DNA of 37,866 bases from Aphelenchoides besseyi. Lineage: Eukaryota; Nematoda; Chromadorea; Rhabditida; Aphelenchoididae. The stretch is taken from contig JAMPIQ010000019.1 in the NCBI GenBank assembly GCA_024699855.1, positions 1 to 37,866 on the forward strand, in the 5' to 3' direction. The notes below the pieces were generated by a model, which worked only from the letters and a program-made list of their open reading frames with translations, was not told where the DNA came from and did not search any database. Within the stretch, counting starts at the first letter, position 1. Each line of letters starts with the position of its first letter. Shown here in pieces: positions 25,547-36,401 of this stretch. The translations under genes were made by a program, and so were the position numbers.

Positions 25547-27072
25547 TCAGGCGGGTTCCTGCGTATGAACGCCAGTCGCCAGCGCCACGATGTCGTTTTC
25601 GGTCATGCGCTCACCTGTCACCTCGCCGACGATCCCGCCTGACCGCATAACCAGAATGCGGTCGCAGATGCCGATCAGCTCCGGCATTTCCGAGGAAACG
25701 ACGATGATCGAGCGCCCCTCATCCGCGAGCCTGGCGATGAAGCGGTAAATCTGTTCCTTGGTGCCGATATCGATGCCGCGCGTCGGTTCGTCGATGATGA
25801 CGATGGACGGATCGATGAGCATCATCTTGGCCAGAAGCAGTTTCTGCTGGTTGCCGCCGGAAAGCTGGCCCGCCAGCAGATCCTTGCGTCCGGTACGGAT
25901 GTCGAAATCCCGGACCGCATCATCGAGCGCCGCCGTTTCCCGGCGGGTATCGATCTGAAACAGCCGGCTGAATTTCTTGAGCGAAGCAAGCGTGAGATTG
26001 ACACGCAAATCCTTGGTAAGCAGCAGGCCCTTGCCCTTGCGGTCCTCGCTCAGATAAACGATGCCGGCTTTCAGGCTGTCTTCCGCCTTTGCGAAATGCA
26101 CCGGCCTGCCGTGATGACGCACCGTTCCCCGACCGGCGCGCAGGCCGAGTATTCCTTCCATGAGCTCCGTTCTGCCCGCGCCGACCAGACCGGCGAAACC
26201 GAGAATTTCGCCCCTGCGCAGGCTGAAACCGGCATCCTGAGCATAACCCGGAACAGTAAAATGCTCCACCTGCAGAACCGGCTCGTGCTCGCCGCCGGGC
26301 GGCGCGGTCCGGATAAAGCTTGGCGACATCGCGCCCCACCATCAGCCGCGCCCATAGCGGCAGGCTCCAGCGCCGATGCCGGATGGGAGGCGACCAGCCT
26401 GCCGTCTCGCAGAACCGTCACCCGGTCGGCAATCTCCTTCACCTCCGGCAGACGATGCGAAATATAAAGCACGGCCACGCCTTTCGCCCGGATGTCCCTG
26501 ATGACATTCAGCAGCGCATCCGTTTCGATGGGCGTCAGGCTCGCGGTCGGCTCATCGAAAATCACCACGCGATGCGGCACCAGCAGAACGCGGGCGATCT
26601 GCACGAGCTGCCGCTGGGCAATCGACAGGCTGCCGACAATGGCGTCCGGATCGATCGTACCGCCGAGATCGGCGATTGCCTTGCGGGCGCCGGCGCGCAT
26701 GGCGCGATCGTCCACCATGGCGCCCCGGCGCATTTCGCGACCGAGATAAATGTTCTGCGCCACCGTCAAATCCGGGGCCAGCAATATTTCCTGATGCACG
26801 AGAACGATGCCGCGATGTTCGGCATCCACCGGACCGCTCAGCGTAACGGCTTCGCCATCGATGCGGATTTCGCCGCCCGACGGCTTTTCATTGCCGGCCA
26901 GCAGCTTCATCAGCGTCGACTTACCGGCGCCGTTCTCGCCAATGATCGCGTGGACCTCACCGGCGCGCACCGCGATCTCTATATCCTTGAGAACCTGTAC
27001 CGGCCCGAAAGACTTGGACAGCCCAACCGTCCGGATAAGGGCGTGGTCTGGAGATTCGTCAGCAAAAGCCAT
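25547..27072 (-). CDS. Sugar ABC transporter ATPase (RbsA-like), two frameshifts
   Basis: This is a double-domain ATPase of about 507 residues. Domain 1 (starting MAFADESPDHALIRTVGLSK) has Walker A GENGAGKST, signature LSIAQRQLVQIAR, Walker B VVIFDEPTAS and ISHRL. Domain 2 has the degenerate loop GLVGAGRTE, signature LSGGNQQKLLLAK and Walker B IVIIDEPTRGIDIGT. The weaker second P-loop is normal for RbsA-type ATPases. An extra G near 26352 and a second slip near 26315 split it between DGRLVASHPASALEPAAM and the EPVLQVEHF linker. It is the first gene of the operon; the weak RBS GGTGAC precedes ATG 27072. The 27073-27274 stretch holds its promoter; no clear operator is seen. Confidence 0.87.
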
Positions 27073-27274
27073 GTGCCGTCACCGGTATCCGGTGTGAACG
27101 GACGGCATTTGCTCCTTGATTTTATCTGAAAACGACCATCTGCGAACTCCTCCCAAAGCTCGAGGAAGAAGCTAGCGTCCGTTTTGAGGTACGTAAAGCA
27201 AATTTCGCTGGTGTTTTAGAATACACTCAAATTTGACCACAGGAACCGCAAGCCAGAGGGTCGCGAAAGTCCCG

Positions 27275-27899
27275 TCATGACGCGGAGGAGCGCTGGAATC
27301 CCTTCATCAGACGGTGCACGGCTTCGGCGCCCTCCTTGGCCAGATCGAAACGCTTGCCGAACAGCAGCCAGTCGGAGCACATGCCTTTCAGCAGCCAGTA
27401 GAGCGCGTCGAGCGCAGAGTCCGCCGTCCAGTTGTCGTTGAATGCGCCTTCCGCCTGCGCCCGCGCGAAAGCGCCCTCGAGCCGATCCTTGTGATACCGG
27501 TCCAGTTCCTCCTGCGCGTGCAGAACCGGGGCGAACTCATCGGAGTAATTGGTGCGCAGGCTGATGGTCATGATGCGCTGGCGTTGCTCATCTTTTGAAA
27601 GAAGCGTCAGCCATTTGCAGGCCGCTTCCTCGATCTTGGCCAGCAGAGCCAGCCCCTTGACGTCGGGGTCGCCGAAATCGAGCAGATCCGATTCCGGCAG
27701 GGAAACCGATTGATAGAGGCCGATAAAGAGATCGCTCTTGCTGGAAAAAATGCCAGTAGATCGCCCCGCGCGTAACGCCGGCCGCAGCCGCCACCTCATC
27801 CAGAGAGCTGTTGGCCACGCCCTTCTTGAAGAACACCCGCTCGGCAGCGGCAAGGATCGCCTGACGGGTCTCTTCTGCCTCGGCCTTGGTTCGGCGCAT
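27275..27899 (-). CDS. TetR/AcrR-family repressor of the efflux operon (frameshifted)
   Basis: This is a TetR repressor of about 207 residues. ATG 27899 with GGAAGGAG ahead starts [20 protein letters not shown]. The helix-turn-helix is [20 protein letters not shown], almost identical in pattern to AcrR/TtgR-type regulators. An extra T in the T6 run near 27753 shifts the frame right after YWHF; the rest ([13 protein letters not shown] to [10 protein letters not shown]) is a normal TetR ligand domain with [12 protein letters not shown]. It lies downstream of the pump genes on the same strand. An AcrR-like operator is found ahead of acrA. It resembles the AmeR role in Agrobacterium, but that name is not certain. 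Confidence 0.87.
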
Positions 27900-27921
27900 G
27901 CTGATGTCTCCTTCCAGTCGC

Positions 27922-27945
27922 GGCACGGCGCTTTCGCACCGTGCC
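27922..27945 (-). other. Inverted repeat between acrB and tetR
   Basis: GGCACGG and CCGTGCC with a 10-base partly paired loop lie in the 118-base gap upstream of the repressor RBS. There is no T run. It may be a weak stop for the pump transcript or an operator; undecided. Confidence 0.4.
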
Positions 27946-28017
27946 TTGTTTGCGGTGCCGGGCTGTCAGTCAGATGAACGCATTCACGTGACTTTTCGCC
28001 CAGCCGTCACACCCGTT

Positions 28018-31000
28018 TTATTCCGCCGGCGATACGGCGTCAGCAGCAATCTCATTCTCCTTCTTCCGATCCCCGAAAATCTTCATGACGAAGACGAAGA
28101 AGACGGGAACGAAGAAGATCGCGAGGATCGTCGCCGAGATCATGCCGCCGAGCACGCCGGTGCCGATGGCGTTCTGACTCGCCGCGCTGGCGCCCGAAGC
28201 AATCGCCATCGGCAGCACGCCGAGCGAGAAGGCCAGCGACGTCATCAGGATCGGCCGGAAGCGCAGATGCGCCGCCTCCACCGTCGCATCATAGGTGGAT
28301 TTTCCTTCCGCCCGCAAATCCTTGGCGAATTCGATGATCAGGATCGCATTCTTGGCGGACAGACCGATGATCGCGACGAGGCCTACGAGGAAATAGACGT
28401 CGTTCGGCATGCCGCGCAGCATCACCCGCCGCCACCGAGCCAATGACGCCGAGCGGCACCACCAGCATGACGGAGAGCGGAATGGACCAGCTTTCGTAAA
28501 GCGCTGCCAGCAGCAGGAAGACGAACAGAACGCTGAGCCCGATCAATGCCGGCGCCTGCGAACCGGACTGGATTTCCTGCAGCGACTGGCCGGTCCATTC
28601 GAAACCGAAGCCGCTCGGCAACTCACCCGCTAAGCGCTCCATTTCGGCAATGGCGTCACCCCGACGAATAACCAGGTGCGGACTGGCCGCCAATACGGAC
28701 CGCCGGATAGCCGTTGTAACCGACCACCTGCGAGGGACCGCGCACCCATTCCACCGTGGCGAATGAGCTCACCGGCACCATGCCGCCATTGGCATTGCGG
28801 ACGTTGAGGTTCAAAAGATCCTCCGTCTTCATGCGCTGGCCCTGTTCCGCCTGCACCGTCACGCGCTGCATGCGGCCGGCATTGGGGAAGTCGTTGACGT
28901 AGGAGGAACCCATATTGGCCGAGATGGTGGCGTTGATGTCGCTGAAGGTGACGCCGAACGTATTGGCCTTCTCACGGTCGATGATGAGATTGACCTGCGC
29001 CGCATCCGGCATGCCTTCGATACGAAGACCGGCAAGGATGGGGCTATGACGGGCGGCGGCCATCAGTTGAGCACCGGCCGCGCTGAGAGCCGCCTGTCCC
29101 GCGCCCGAGCGATCCTGCAGACGGAAGGTGAAGCCGCTGGAATTGCCGAGGCCCTGGATCGGCGGCGGCGACAGCGCAAACGACATGTGGCGTCCGGAAG
29201 ACCCCACAGCTTGGCGTTGACGCGCGCCGATATGGCGGCGGCGGAATCGTTCGGTCCGCGTTCGCTCCAGTCCTTCAGGGTGGCGAAGGCGAGACCCGCA
29301 TTCTGGCCGGAGCCGGAGAAGGAGAACCCCGAAACCGCAATCACACGATCCACCGCCGGCTCTTCCATGAAGATCTTTTCGATCTGCTGGATGGATTGCA
29401 GGGTGCGGTCGCTGCTGGCTTCCGCCGGCGCCTGAATGTCGACGATCAGGTAGCCCTGATCTTCGTTCGGAAGGAACGAGCTCGGCAGTTGCATATACGC
29501 CCAGCCGAGGCCCACCAGCAAAGCCGCGTAAACGACCATGAAGCGGCCGGAACGCTTGATGATGCTGCCGACGGACGAGGAATATTTGTGGGAGGCCTTG
29601 TCGAAGCCGCGGTTGAACCAGCCGAAGAAGCCCTTCTTCTCATGGTGCCCGGCCTTGATGGGCTTCAGGAACGACGCGCAGAGCGCCGGCGTGAGCGACA
29701 AAGCAAGGAAGCCCGAAAACAGGATCGACACCACCATTGTCAGGCTGAACTGCTGATAGATGATGCCGACGGCGCCCGGGAAGAAGGCCATGGGCACGAA
29801 CACGGCGGTCAGCACCAGCGTGATGCCGATGATCGCGCCGGAAATCTGGCCCATCGCCTTGCGGGTGGCCTCCTTGGGCGACAGATGCTCTTCCGCCATG
29901 ATGCGCTCGACATTCTCGACGACGACAATCGCGTCATCCACCAGAATGCCGATGGCGAGAACCATGGCGAACATGGTCAGAACGTTGATCGAGAAACCCG
30001 AGACATACATGATGGCGCAGGTGCCGAGCAGCGCCACGGGCACCACCAGTGTCGGGATGATGGTGTAGCGGATATTCTGCAGGAAGACGAACATCACCAC
30101 GAAGACGAGGATGATCGCCTCGATCAGCGTGTGAATGACCTTTTCGATCGAAATCTTGACGAAGGGGCTGGTGTCATAGGGAATTTCATATTCCAGACCC
30201 TGCGGGAAATATCGCGACAGCTCTTCCATGGTGGCGCGAACGCCCTCGGAGGTCTGCAGCGCATTGCCGGTGGGCGAAAGCTGCACGCCGATGGCGGCGC
30301 TCGGCTTGCCGTTCAGGCGGCTCGAGAAGTTATAGCTTTCGCCGCCCACTTCCACCCGCGCGACATCGCGCAGCCGTACGGACGAGCCGTCCGGATTGGC
30401 GCGCAGCACGATGGAGCCGAATTCTTCCGGCGAGGTGAGCTGGCCCTGCACGTTGACGGTTGCGGAAATCTGCTGGCCGATGGGATTTGGCGATGCGCCG
30501 ATGCGGCCGGCAGCCACCTGCGAATTCTGCGCCTGAATGGCGCCGATGACGTCGTTCGAGGTGAGACTGAGGCCCAGCATCTTATCCGGGTCCATCCAGA
30601 TACGCATGGAGCGCTGGGTGGCGAAGAGCTGCGCGCTGCCGACACCGGGAACGCGGCGCAATTCGCCGAGCACGTTACGGCTGAGATAATCGCCGAGACC
30701 GATGGCGTCCGTGTTGCCGTCGACGGAGGTGAGCGCCACCATCATCAGGAACGACGTGCCCGCCTGCTCCACGCGCAGGCCCTGCTGCGTCACCGCCCGC
30801 GGCAGGCGGGGTTCGACGCGCGCAATGCGGTTCTGGACCTCCACCTGGGCTTCACCGATGTTGGAGCCCGGCGCAAAGGTGACGTTGATGGAAATGCGAC
30901 CCGAGGATTCCGACGTCGATTCGAAATAGATCAGGCCTGGAACGCCGTTCAGCTCTTCTTCGATGGGACGCGTGACGCTCTGGTAAATATCCTCCGGCGA

Positions 31001-31157
31001 CGCGCCCGGATAGGTCGTCGAGACGGAGATCTGCGGCGGGGCGACATTCGGATATTGCGCAATCGGCAGCATGGGAATGGCGAGCAGGCCCGCCAACATG
31101 ATGAAGATGGCGACGACCCAGGCAAAAATGGGCCGATCGATGAAAAAACCGTGCCAT
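28018..31157 (-). CDS. acrB: RND multidrug efflux pump AcrB-type (frameshifted)
   Basis: This is the inner-membrane drug-proton antiporter of the HAE1 group; about 1044 residues after correction, the family length. ATG 31157 starts MARFF; an extra T near 31143 then hides [18 protein letters not shown]. AcrB landmarks include [19 protein letters not shown], the porter domains, [37 protein letters not shown] (the conserved Asp pair of helix 4), [23 protein letters not shown], and the C-terminal [17 protein letters not shown]. Further slips are an extra CA near 29187, an extra G near 28669 and an extra G near 28433. It follows acrA by 11 bases. No outer-membrane channel gene follows. Confidence 0.93.
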
Positions 31158-31168
31158 GAAATCGGTCC

Positions 31169-32363
31169 TTATTGCTTCGCAGCCGGAGCCGCGCTCTCGC
31201 TGTCAGCGGCGGTGGCGACATCGGCCTCATCGGACCACGGTTTCCGGCTTCACTTTCGCGCCCGGAGCGGTCTTCTGGAAACCTTCGGCCACGACGCGGT
31301 CGCCATCCTTCAGGCCTTCGGAAATTACCCAGCGATCGGCCGATGGAACGGCCGACGCTGACACGACGCTGCTCGACCGTGTCTTCGGCATTGACGACAA
31401 GCACGCTCGCCTGACCACCGGCATCGCGCTGAACCGCCTGCTGCGGCACGGCGAAGGCCGCTTTCTGGATACCCTGCTGGATCTGCACACGGACATACAT
31501 GCCCGGCAGCAGATCGCCGTTCGGGTTGGGGAACTCACCGCGCAGCGTCACCTGACCGGTGGTTTCATCCACCGCCGCTTCGGAAAACAGCAGGCGGCCG
31601 GGCAGCGGGTAACGGCTGCCGTCATCGAACAGCAGGTTGACTTCGGCTTCGTTCGGGCCGGTCATCAGCTTACCATCCTGCAGGGCCTTGCGCAGGCGAA
31701 TGAGATCGGCTGCCGGCTGGGTGAAGTCGGCATAGATCGGATCGAGCTGCTGGATCGTCGCCAGATTTTCCGAGCCGGTGGCGCTGACGAGGGCGCCTTC
31801 CGTAATACGCGCGCGACCGATGCGGCCGCTGATCGGGGCTTTGACTTCGGCATATTGCAGATTGAGCTTCGCCTCCGCGACACCGGCTTCGGCCACGGGC
31901 CACCTCGGCATCGGCCTGTGCCAGCTGGGCGATGGCGTTGTCGAATTCCCTGCTGCGAACCGACGTTTGAACGGCGCAGCTGCTGCTGCCTGTCGGCCGT
32001 CTGCCGCGCCTGAAGCTGCGCGGCCTGCGCCCGGCGCAACGTGCCCTCGGCGCTGTCGACACGCACCTGGAACGGCGCGGGATCGATCCGGTAGAGAACA
32101 TCGCCCTCCTTGACCAGCGAGCCCTGTTCGAACACCCGTTCCACGATAATGCCGGAGACACGCGGGCGCACTTCGGCAAGCCGCGTCGGCGCAATGCGTC
32201 CCGGCAATTCGTTGGTGATGGGCAGTTCTTCCTGGCTCACCGTCACGACCTTCACCGCACCGGGCGGCGGCGCGCCGGGCGCAGACGCCTGCTCATCGCT
32301 ACATCCGACAAGAACGATGCCCGTCAACAACACCGCCGCGATCTGCCCCAATCTCTTCGCCAT
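31169..32363 (-). CDS. acrA: RND efflux periplasmic adaptor AcrA-type lipoprotein (frameshifted)
   Basis: This is the adaptor that links the pump to an outer-membrane channel. ATG 32363 follows GGAGCGCAG and starts MAKRLGQIAAVLLTGIVLVGC, a lipoprotein signal with lipobox LVGC. ELPGRIAPTRLAEVRPRVSGII is the biotinyl-lipoyl hairpin start, then a coiled-coil hairpin (RRAQAAQLQARQTADRQQQL). APISGRIGRARITEGALV is the second lipoyl half, then the beta-barrel part and GMYVRVQIQQGI. Slips occur near 31960 and 31898 (helical hairpin), near 31345, and an extra C near 31233, after which the true end DEADVATAADS lies in another frame with TAA at 31169. Corrected length is about 397 residues. Confidence 0.9.
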
Positions 32364-32396
32364 ACTGCGCTCCGAATCCATAAAAAATGTCACATT

Positions 32397-32420
32397 TACA
32401 TACATACTAAGACGTATGTA
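32397..32420 (-). promoter_or_regulatory. AcrR-like operator before acrA
   Basis: A 24-base site with outer arms TTTACATAC (32395-32403) and GTATGTAAA (32414-32422) forms a perfect inverted repeat around a 10-base spacer. The same 24-base size and TACATACAT...ATGTATGTA-type ends are known for the E. coli AcrR operator. It lies 34 bases before the acrA start, and the downstream TetR/AcrR gene is its likely binder. Confidence 0.75.
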
Positions 32421-32451
32421 AAATTTCGGCAATGAAATTGTTGCAGTGCAA

Positions 32452-32491
32452 AAGCCGTCTCACGCGCTTGTGAAGGTGCGTGAGACGGCTT
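32452..32491 (-). terminator. Long perfect hairpin upstream of the acrA promoter
   Basis: GCCGTCTCACGC and GCGTGAGACGGC (32454-32465 and 32478-32489) make a 12-base stem, extended by two A-T pairs. On the minus strand the hairpin is followed by TTTT. It most likely ends the transcript of the GGDEF gene upstream and shields the acrA promoter. Confidence 0.7.
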
Positions 32492-32764
32492 GCGGAAAGC
32501 GCTGTAATTCGGGAATGGAGGACTAACTGGCGTTCGAGGCAGGACATATCGCGACGAGCCGGAGGCGACAGCCGGACGGATGAAGCTTTCCGCTGTTTCC
32601 GTCGCGACCAAACCACCACTGCGTGGTTTAGATTCCGCGACAACATTCTCTCGACGTCATCCTCGGGCCTGTCCAGAGGATCTGCAAACCGATTGATTTT
32701 ATTCGACGTGACTAGATCTTCGGCATGGGGCTGAGGGAATGCCCCACGACGCCCTCACTACCCC
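32492..32764. other. Gene-free stretch between GGDEF gene and efflux operon
   Basis: I see no gene in this stretch. It contains a small hairpin AAACCAC/GTGGTTT (about 32615-32631), a partial palindromic-repeat remnant beginning with GTCATCCTCGGGCCTG near 32656, and TGGGGC/GCCCCA (about 32726-32745) close to the GGDEF stop. It looks like decayed mosaic intergenic element sequence. Confidence 0.4.
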
Positions 32765-34270
32765 TCAGGACAGACGCTTCAACGAGGAGGCTTCCGGCTG
32801 CGAGCCGGGTTTCGTCGTGTCGTTATTGTCGGCGGATCTGTTGCGCAGCGCCGCATAATAGGCGTTCTTCTGCTCGTACATGTTCATATCGGCGCGGCGT
32901 ACCAGCGATTCCATCGTCTCTCCGACCTCGCTGGTGGCCACGCCCAGTGACAGGCTGAGCGGCGCGCTGGAATAGAACTGGTTGTTGATCTTCAACAGCT
33001 CATAAACGGTTTCGACCATGGCGGCGGCCACCTGCCTGTCGGCGCCGGGAAGAAGGATGGCGAATTCGTCGCCGCCAATGCGCGCCGCATGGTTCGGCGC
33101 GGTCACCACGCCATTCAGCACCTCGCCCACACGCCGCAACAATGCGTCGCCGGCATCGTGTCCCAGCCTGTCATTGGCGTCCTTCAGGCCGTTGAGATCG
33201 ATGACGATGGCCGAAACCGGCCTGAGCGCACTGCGCTCCAGCCGGTTCAGCTCGTCCGAATAGAAGGCACGGTTGTGCAGCTTGGTCAGTACATCGTGCT
33301 TGCCGAGATATTCGAGATAGGCTTCCGCCTTCTTGCGCGCGGTAATGTCCGTCAACGCCACCTGCACCAGCGACCAGTCGCGCTCATGGCCCGGGAAGAC
33401 GGAAAAATGCAGGAGCACATGCCGCTCCGACCCGTCAAGCGCGTAATTCACCACCTCGCGATGGTGGGTGAGATTGCCGTTCCAAAGCTCCATCAGCTGT
33501 TCCCGGAACGGCTTTTCCATCTCGCCGCGGAAAATATCGCCAAGCCGCTGCAACAGAACCTGCCGGTCCGGCGCGCAGAACAGGTCGAGCGTCGCGCGAT
33601 TGACGTCGATGACGCGGATTTCGCTCATGCATTGCCGCACGAATTCGGGATGGACATCCATGAACACACGGAAATCGATGATACCGCGCTCCCTGACCTC
33701 CTCGATCAGCCGCCGCACCCGGCTGAAATCCTCCACCCACAGGGAAACGGGCGAATGTTTGAACATGCCTTCGGCGTAACGGCGGTTGAGAAGCTCCTTG
33801 CGGCGCGCCTCCTCCCGCTCCGTCACATCCTCGGTGGTCAAAAGCAGCCGCCCGAGGGTTTCTTCATGGCCGGGTATGACCGCGCCGCGCAACTGGATAT
33901 CCAGCCGCTTGCCGCCGATTGAATAATTGACCGCGTTGCTGGTGAATTCCGTCTGCCCGCCCAGAGCTCGGAAAGCTCGTTCACATGGCTCTCCAGCATG
34001 TCGTCACGAAAAATCCGGTGGAGATTGTCGACGAGATGCGCCTGATCGCGAGCCTCGAACAGTTCCAGCGTCCTGGCGTTGACCTTGATCACGCGGATTT
34101 TCTGCGAGCAGGCCGCCACCCTCGATAAATCTTCCAGAAGAAAACGCCCGGATATCCTCGACGCCCTGCGATCGCCAGATATCGAACTGGCTTTTCACCT
34201 CGCTGAAATCCTCGATCCACATCGCCACGGGGGCAAGATTGAAGACATTGGTATCGATTATCTCATTCAT
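32765..34270 (-). CDS. Diguanylate cyclase with two PAS-like sensor repeats (two frameshifts)
   Basis: This is a cytosolic protein of about 501 residues with a C-terminal GGDEF domain that makes cyclic di-GMP. ATG 34270 starts MNEIIDTNVFNLAPVAMWIEDFS. Two similar sensor units of about 130 residues follow: APVAMWIEDFSEV ... IRVIKVNARTLELFEARD and SPVSLWVEDFSRV ... IRVIDVNRATLDLFCAPD, each ending in ELW and a PGHE-D-T-RE/RK stretch as in PAS domains. The GGDEF domain has LTKLHNRAFY, DLNGLKDANDRLGHDAGD and RIGGDEFAILLPG, with an intact active motif. No RxxD inhibitory site is seen ahead of it. An extra T near 34144 and a missing G near 33961 cancel out. Confidence 0.85.
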
Positions 34271-34436
34271 ACGGGAGGTCTTCTCAAGGATAGGAGGCGA
34301 ATGCCGAAACGGTGCGCAACGGCGATAGCCGTCCGCATAACCGGATTTATTAGTGATATTCGATCTAACGCAAGCATTTATCGCGCAATCCGGCGGTTTG
34401 CGCGATAATTCATGGGTTTCGGCGATATGACGCCCG
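34271..34436. other. Intergenic stretch with inverted repeat
   Basis: ATCGCGCAA (34380-34388) and TTGCGCGAT (34398-34406) form a perfect nine-base inverted repeat around a nine-base loop, 30 bases beyond the allE stop. No T run follows. It may be a transcription stop for allE or an operator for the GGDEF gene. Confidence 0.45.
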
Positions 34437-35262
34437 TTACCAGAGCTTCACGTGCCGGTTCACATCCTTATAGAGCAGGTAACGGAAGCGGCCCGGCCCA
34501 CCCGCATAGCAGGCCTGCGGGCAATAGGCGCGCAGCCACATGAAGTCGCCCGCCTGCACTTCCACCCAGTCCTCGTTCAGCCGGTAGACGGCCTTGCCTT
34601 CCAGCACATAAAGGCCGTGTTCCATCACATGGGTTTCCATGAAGGGAATGGTCGCGCCCGGCTCGAAGGTAACGATGTTGAGATGCATGTCGTAACGCAC
34701 GTCTTCAGGATCGATGAAGCGGGTCGTCGCCCATTTGCCGTCCGTATCCGGCATGGCCGACAAAGCGTGCTCATCCTCATGCGTGAAGATAGCCGGCGGC
34801 GGCTCCAGCCCGTCGACCGCCTGAAACGCCCTTGCGGACCCAGTGGAACTTGACGGGCGCCTTGCCCGAATTGCGAAGCTGCCAGCGGGAACCGGCCGGC
34901 AGGAAGGCGAAGGAGCCCTCCCGCAAGGCATGCGGCACGCCCTCGAATTCCACGGTCATTTCGCCGTCGACAACGAAGATCGCCGCTTGCGCCCTTGCGT
35001 CCGGTTCCGGCCGGTCGCTGCCGCCGCCCGGCTGCACCTCGACGATATATTGCGCGAAGGTTTCGGAAAAACCCGTCATTGGCCGGGCGATGATCCAGGC
35101 CCGGGTGCCGGTCCAGTGCGGCAGCACGCTCGTCACGATATCGGACATTACGGTTTTGGGGATGACCGCATAGGCGGTCTTGAACACCGCCTTGCTCGAC
35201 AGAAGTTCCGTCTGTCCCGGCAGACCACCCATATCCGAATAATATCTCTTCATTTCAGCCAT
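34437..35262 (-). CDS. allE: (S)-ureidoglycine aminohydrolase (one frameshift)
   Basis: This is a double-cupin enzyme that releases ammonia from ureidoglycine in allantoin/purine nitrogen use. The start region is MAEMKRYYSDMGGLPGQTELL (ATG 35262; 35274 or 35253 are also possible). Landmarks are YAVIPKTVMSDIVTSVLPHW, the first cupin GGGSDRPEPDARAQAAIFVVDGEM and PAGSRWQLRN. The second cupin has HLNIVTFEPGATIPFMETHVMEHGLYVLEGKAVYRL, with the Mn-binding Glu/His set, and GDFMWLRAYCPQACYAGG near the end. An extra G near 34829 shifts the frame between the cupins (WVRK to AFQAVDGLEPP). Corrected length is about 275 residues, normal for the family. No other allantoin genes are in the window. Confidence 0.88.
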
Positions 35263-35354
35263 TCCATTCTGCAACGCATTCGGCGCGGATTCTTAGGCCC
35301 GCGCCGGCGTTTAATCAAATGGTTATTGGCAAGCAGAGACTGGCCCGAAGGATG

Positions 35355-36401
35355 TCACGCCTTCTTACGCATCGTAGCGTAGACGATATTGTGGTTCTCC
35401 CCGAAGAACACATCCGCCTCGATGCCTGCAGGATCGGCGCTGGCGTTGACGATTCGCCACATATCCGCCTTGGAGCGCAACAGCAGCGCCCAGTTCATGA
35501 AGGTTTCCATGTAACCGTCGACGACGATGTCTTCCGAGAAATTGGCGAAGAGGGAACATGCCCGCCGGGCTTCAGCATTTCCATGCAGCGCCGCGTGAGT
35601 TTGATCGCCACGCGGTCGTTCAGATAGTCGTAGAGACCGGCCGCGTAGATCAGATCGAAAGTGCCGAGTTCCTGCGTGCGCAGGACGATATCGCGCACGG
35701 AACCGTCGATCGCCTCGATGCAGCTGCCGTTGAAATCGCGGGCGACGGAACCGACGCTCAAGGGGTCCTGATCGAGCGCCACCCAGCGCTTGATCTTGCC
35801 CTCTTTCAGCGCCACGGAGGCATCCGCCTCACGCAGATGGCCGGAAGCGATGGTGAGGATTTCCGTCTCACTACCATGCCGGGCCGCAGCTTCATCGACG
35901 AACCGTGTCAGCAAATCGCGCCGCTCGCGCACGGCGACCGAGGAACTGGCATCCTTCGTGTAGTCGTAAAGGGCCGCACCGAGCGGCGTGGCTTTATTTA
36001 CCAGTTCGGCAACACTGTCGTGGCCATAAATGAAATCGAGCAGCTGCGCATCGCCCGAATAACCCGCGGCTTTTCGAAAGACCAGCGCGTGAACGGGTCC
36101 TCCAGAAAATGGACCGAAACAGGGTGATTCTGCACCAGCGGAATCAGTTCAGCCCACACGCTGGAGTGGAGCTTCTCACGCAGACCATGCAGTGCGCCCG
36201 CCGTTCTATGTATTATCTCACGTGCTGAAATACGATTGTCGAACTGCTGCTGTGCCAATTCGAGAATGAGCGCAATCTCTGCTTTCGCAACGGCGAACTG
36301 CTCATCGAATGTTTCCGTTCTGCGTTCAAAATCTCTTTTGCGACAGTATCCGGGGTAATCAGACTTGCCCCGTCAAGATTTTTCTTCTTTACCCGCACCA
36401 C
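35355..36401 (-). CDS. Class I SAM-dependent methyltransferase (frameshifted)
   Basis: This protein is about 348 residues. GTG 36401 with GGAGG five bases ahead starts VVRVKKKNLDG. The N-terminal helical part (AQQQFDNRISAREIIHRTAG) leads to PFTRWSFEKPRGYSGDAQ, a block I associate with methyltransferases annotated as 3-hydroxypalmitate methyl ester (extracellular factor) related. The Rossmann part has EILTIASGHLREAD (motif I-like), FDLIYAAGLYDYL and CMEMLKPGGHV. Slips lie between 36270 and 36345, near 36063 (missing G) and near 35552 (extra bases); the true C-terminus FANFSEDIVVDGYMETFM to MRKKA with TGA at 35355 is in another frame. Substrate unknown; a link to quorum-type fatty ester signalling is only a suggestion. 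Confidence 0.75.

Noticed and set aside
29396..31159. 587-residue plus-strand reading frame
   Set aside because: It is antisense to acrB, rich in His, Arg and Asp from reversed codons, and without recognisable domains; it is a GC-rich shadow frame.
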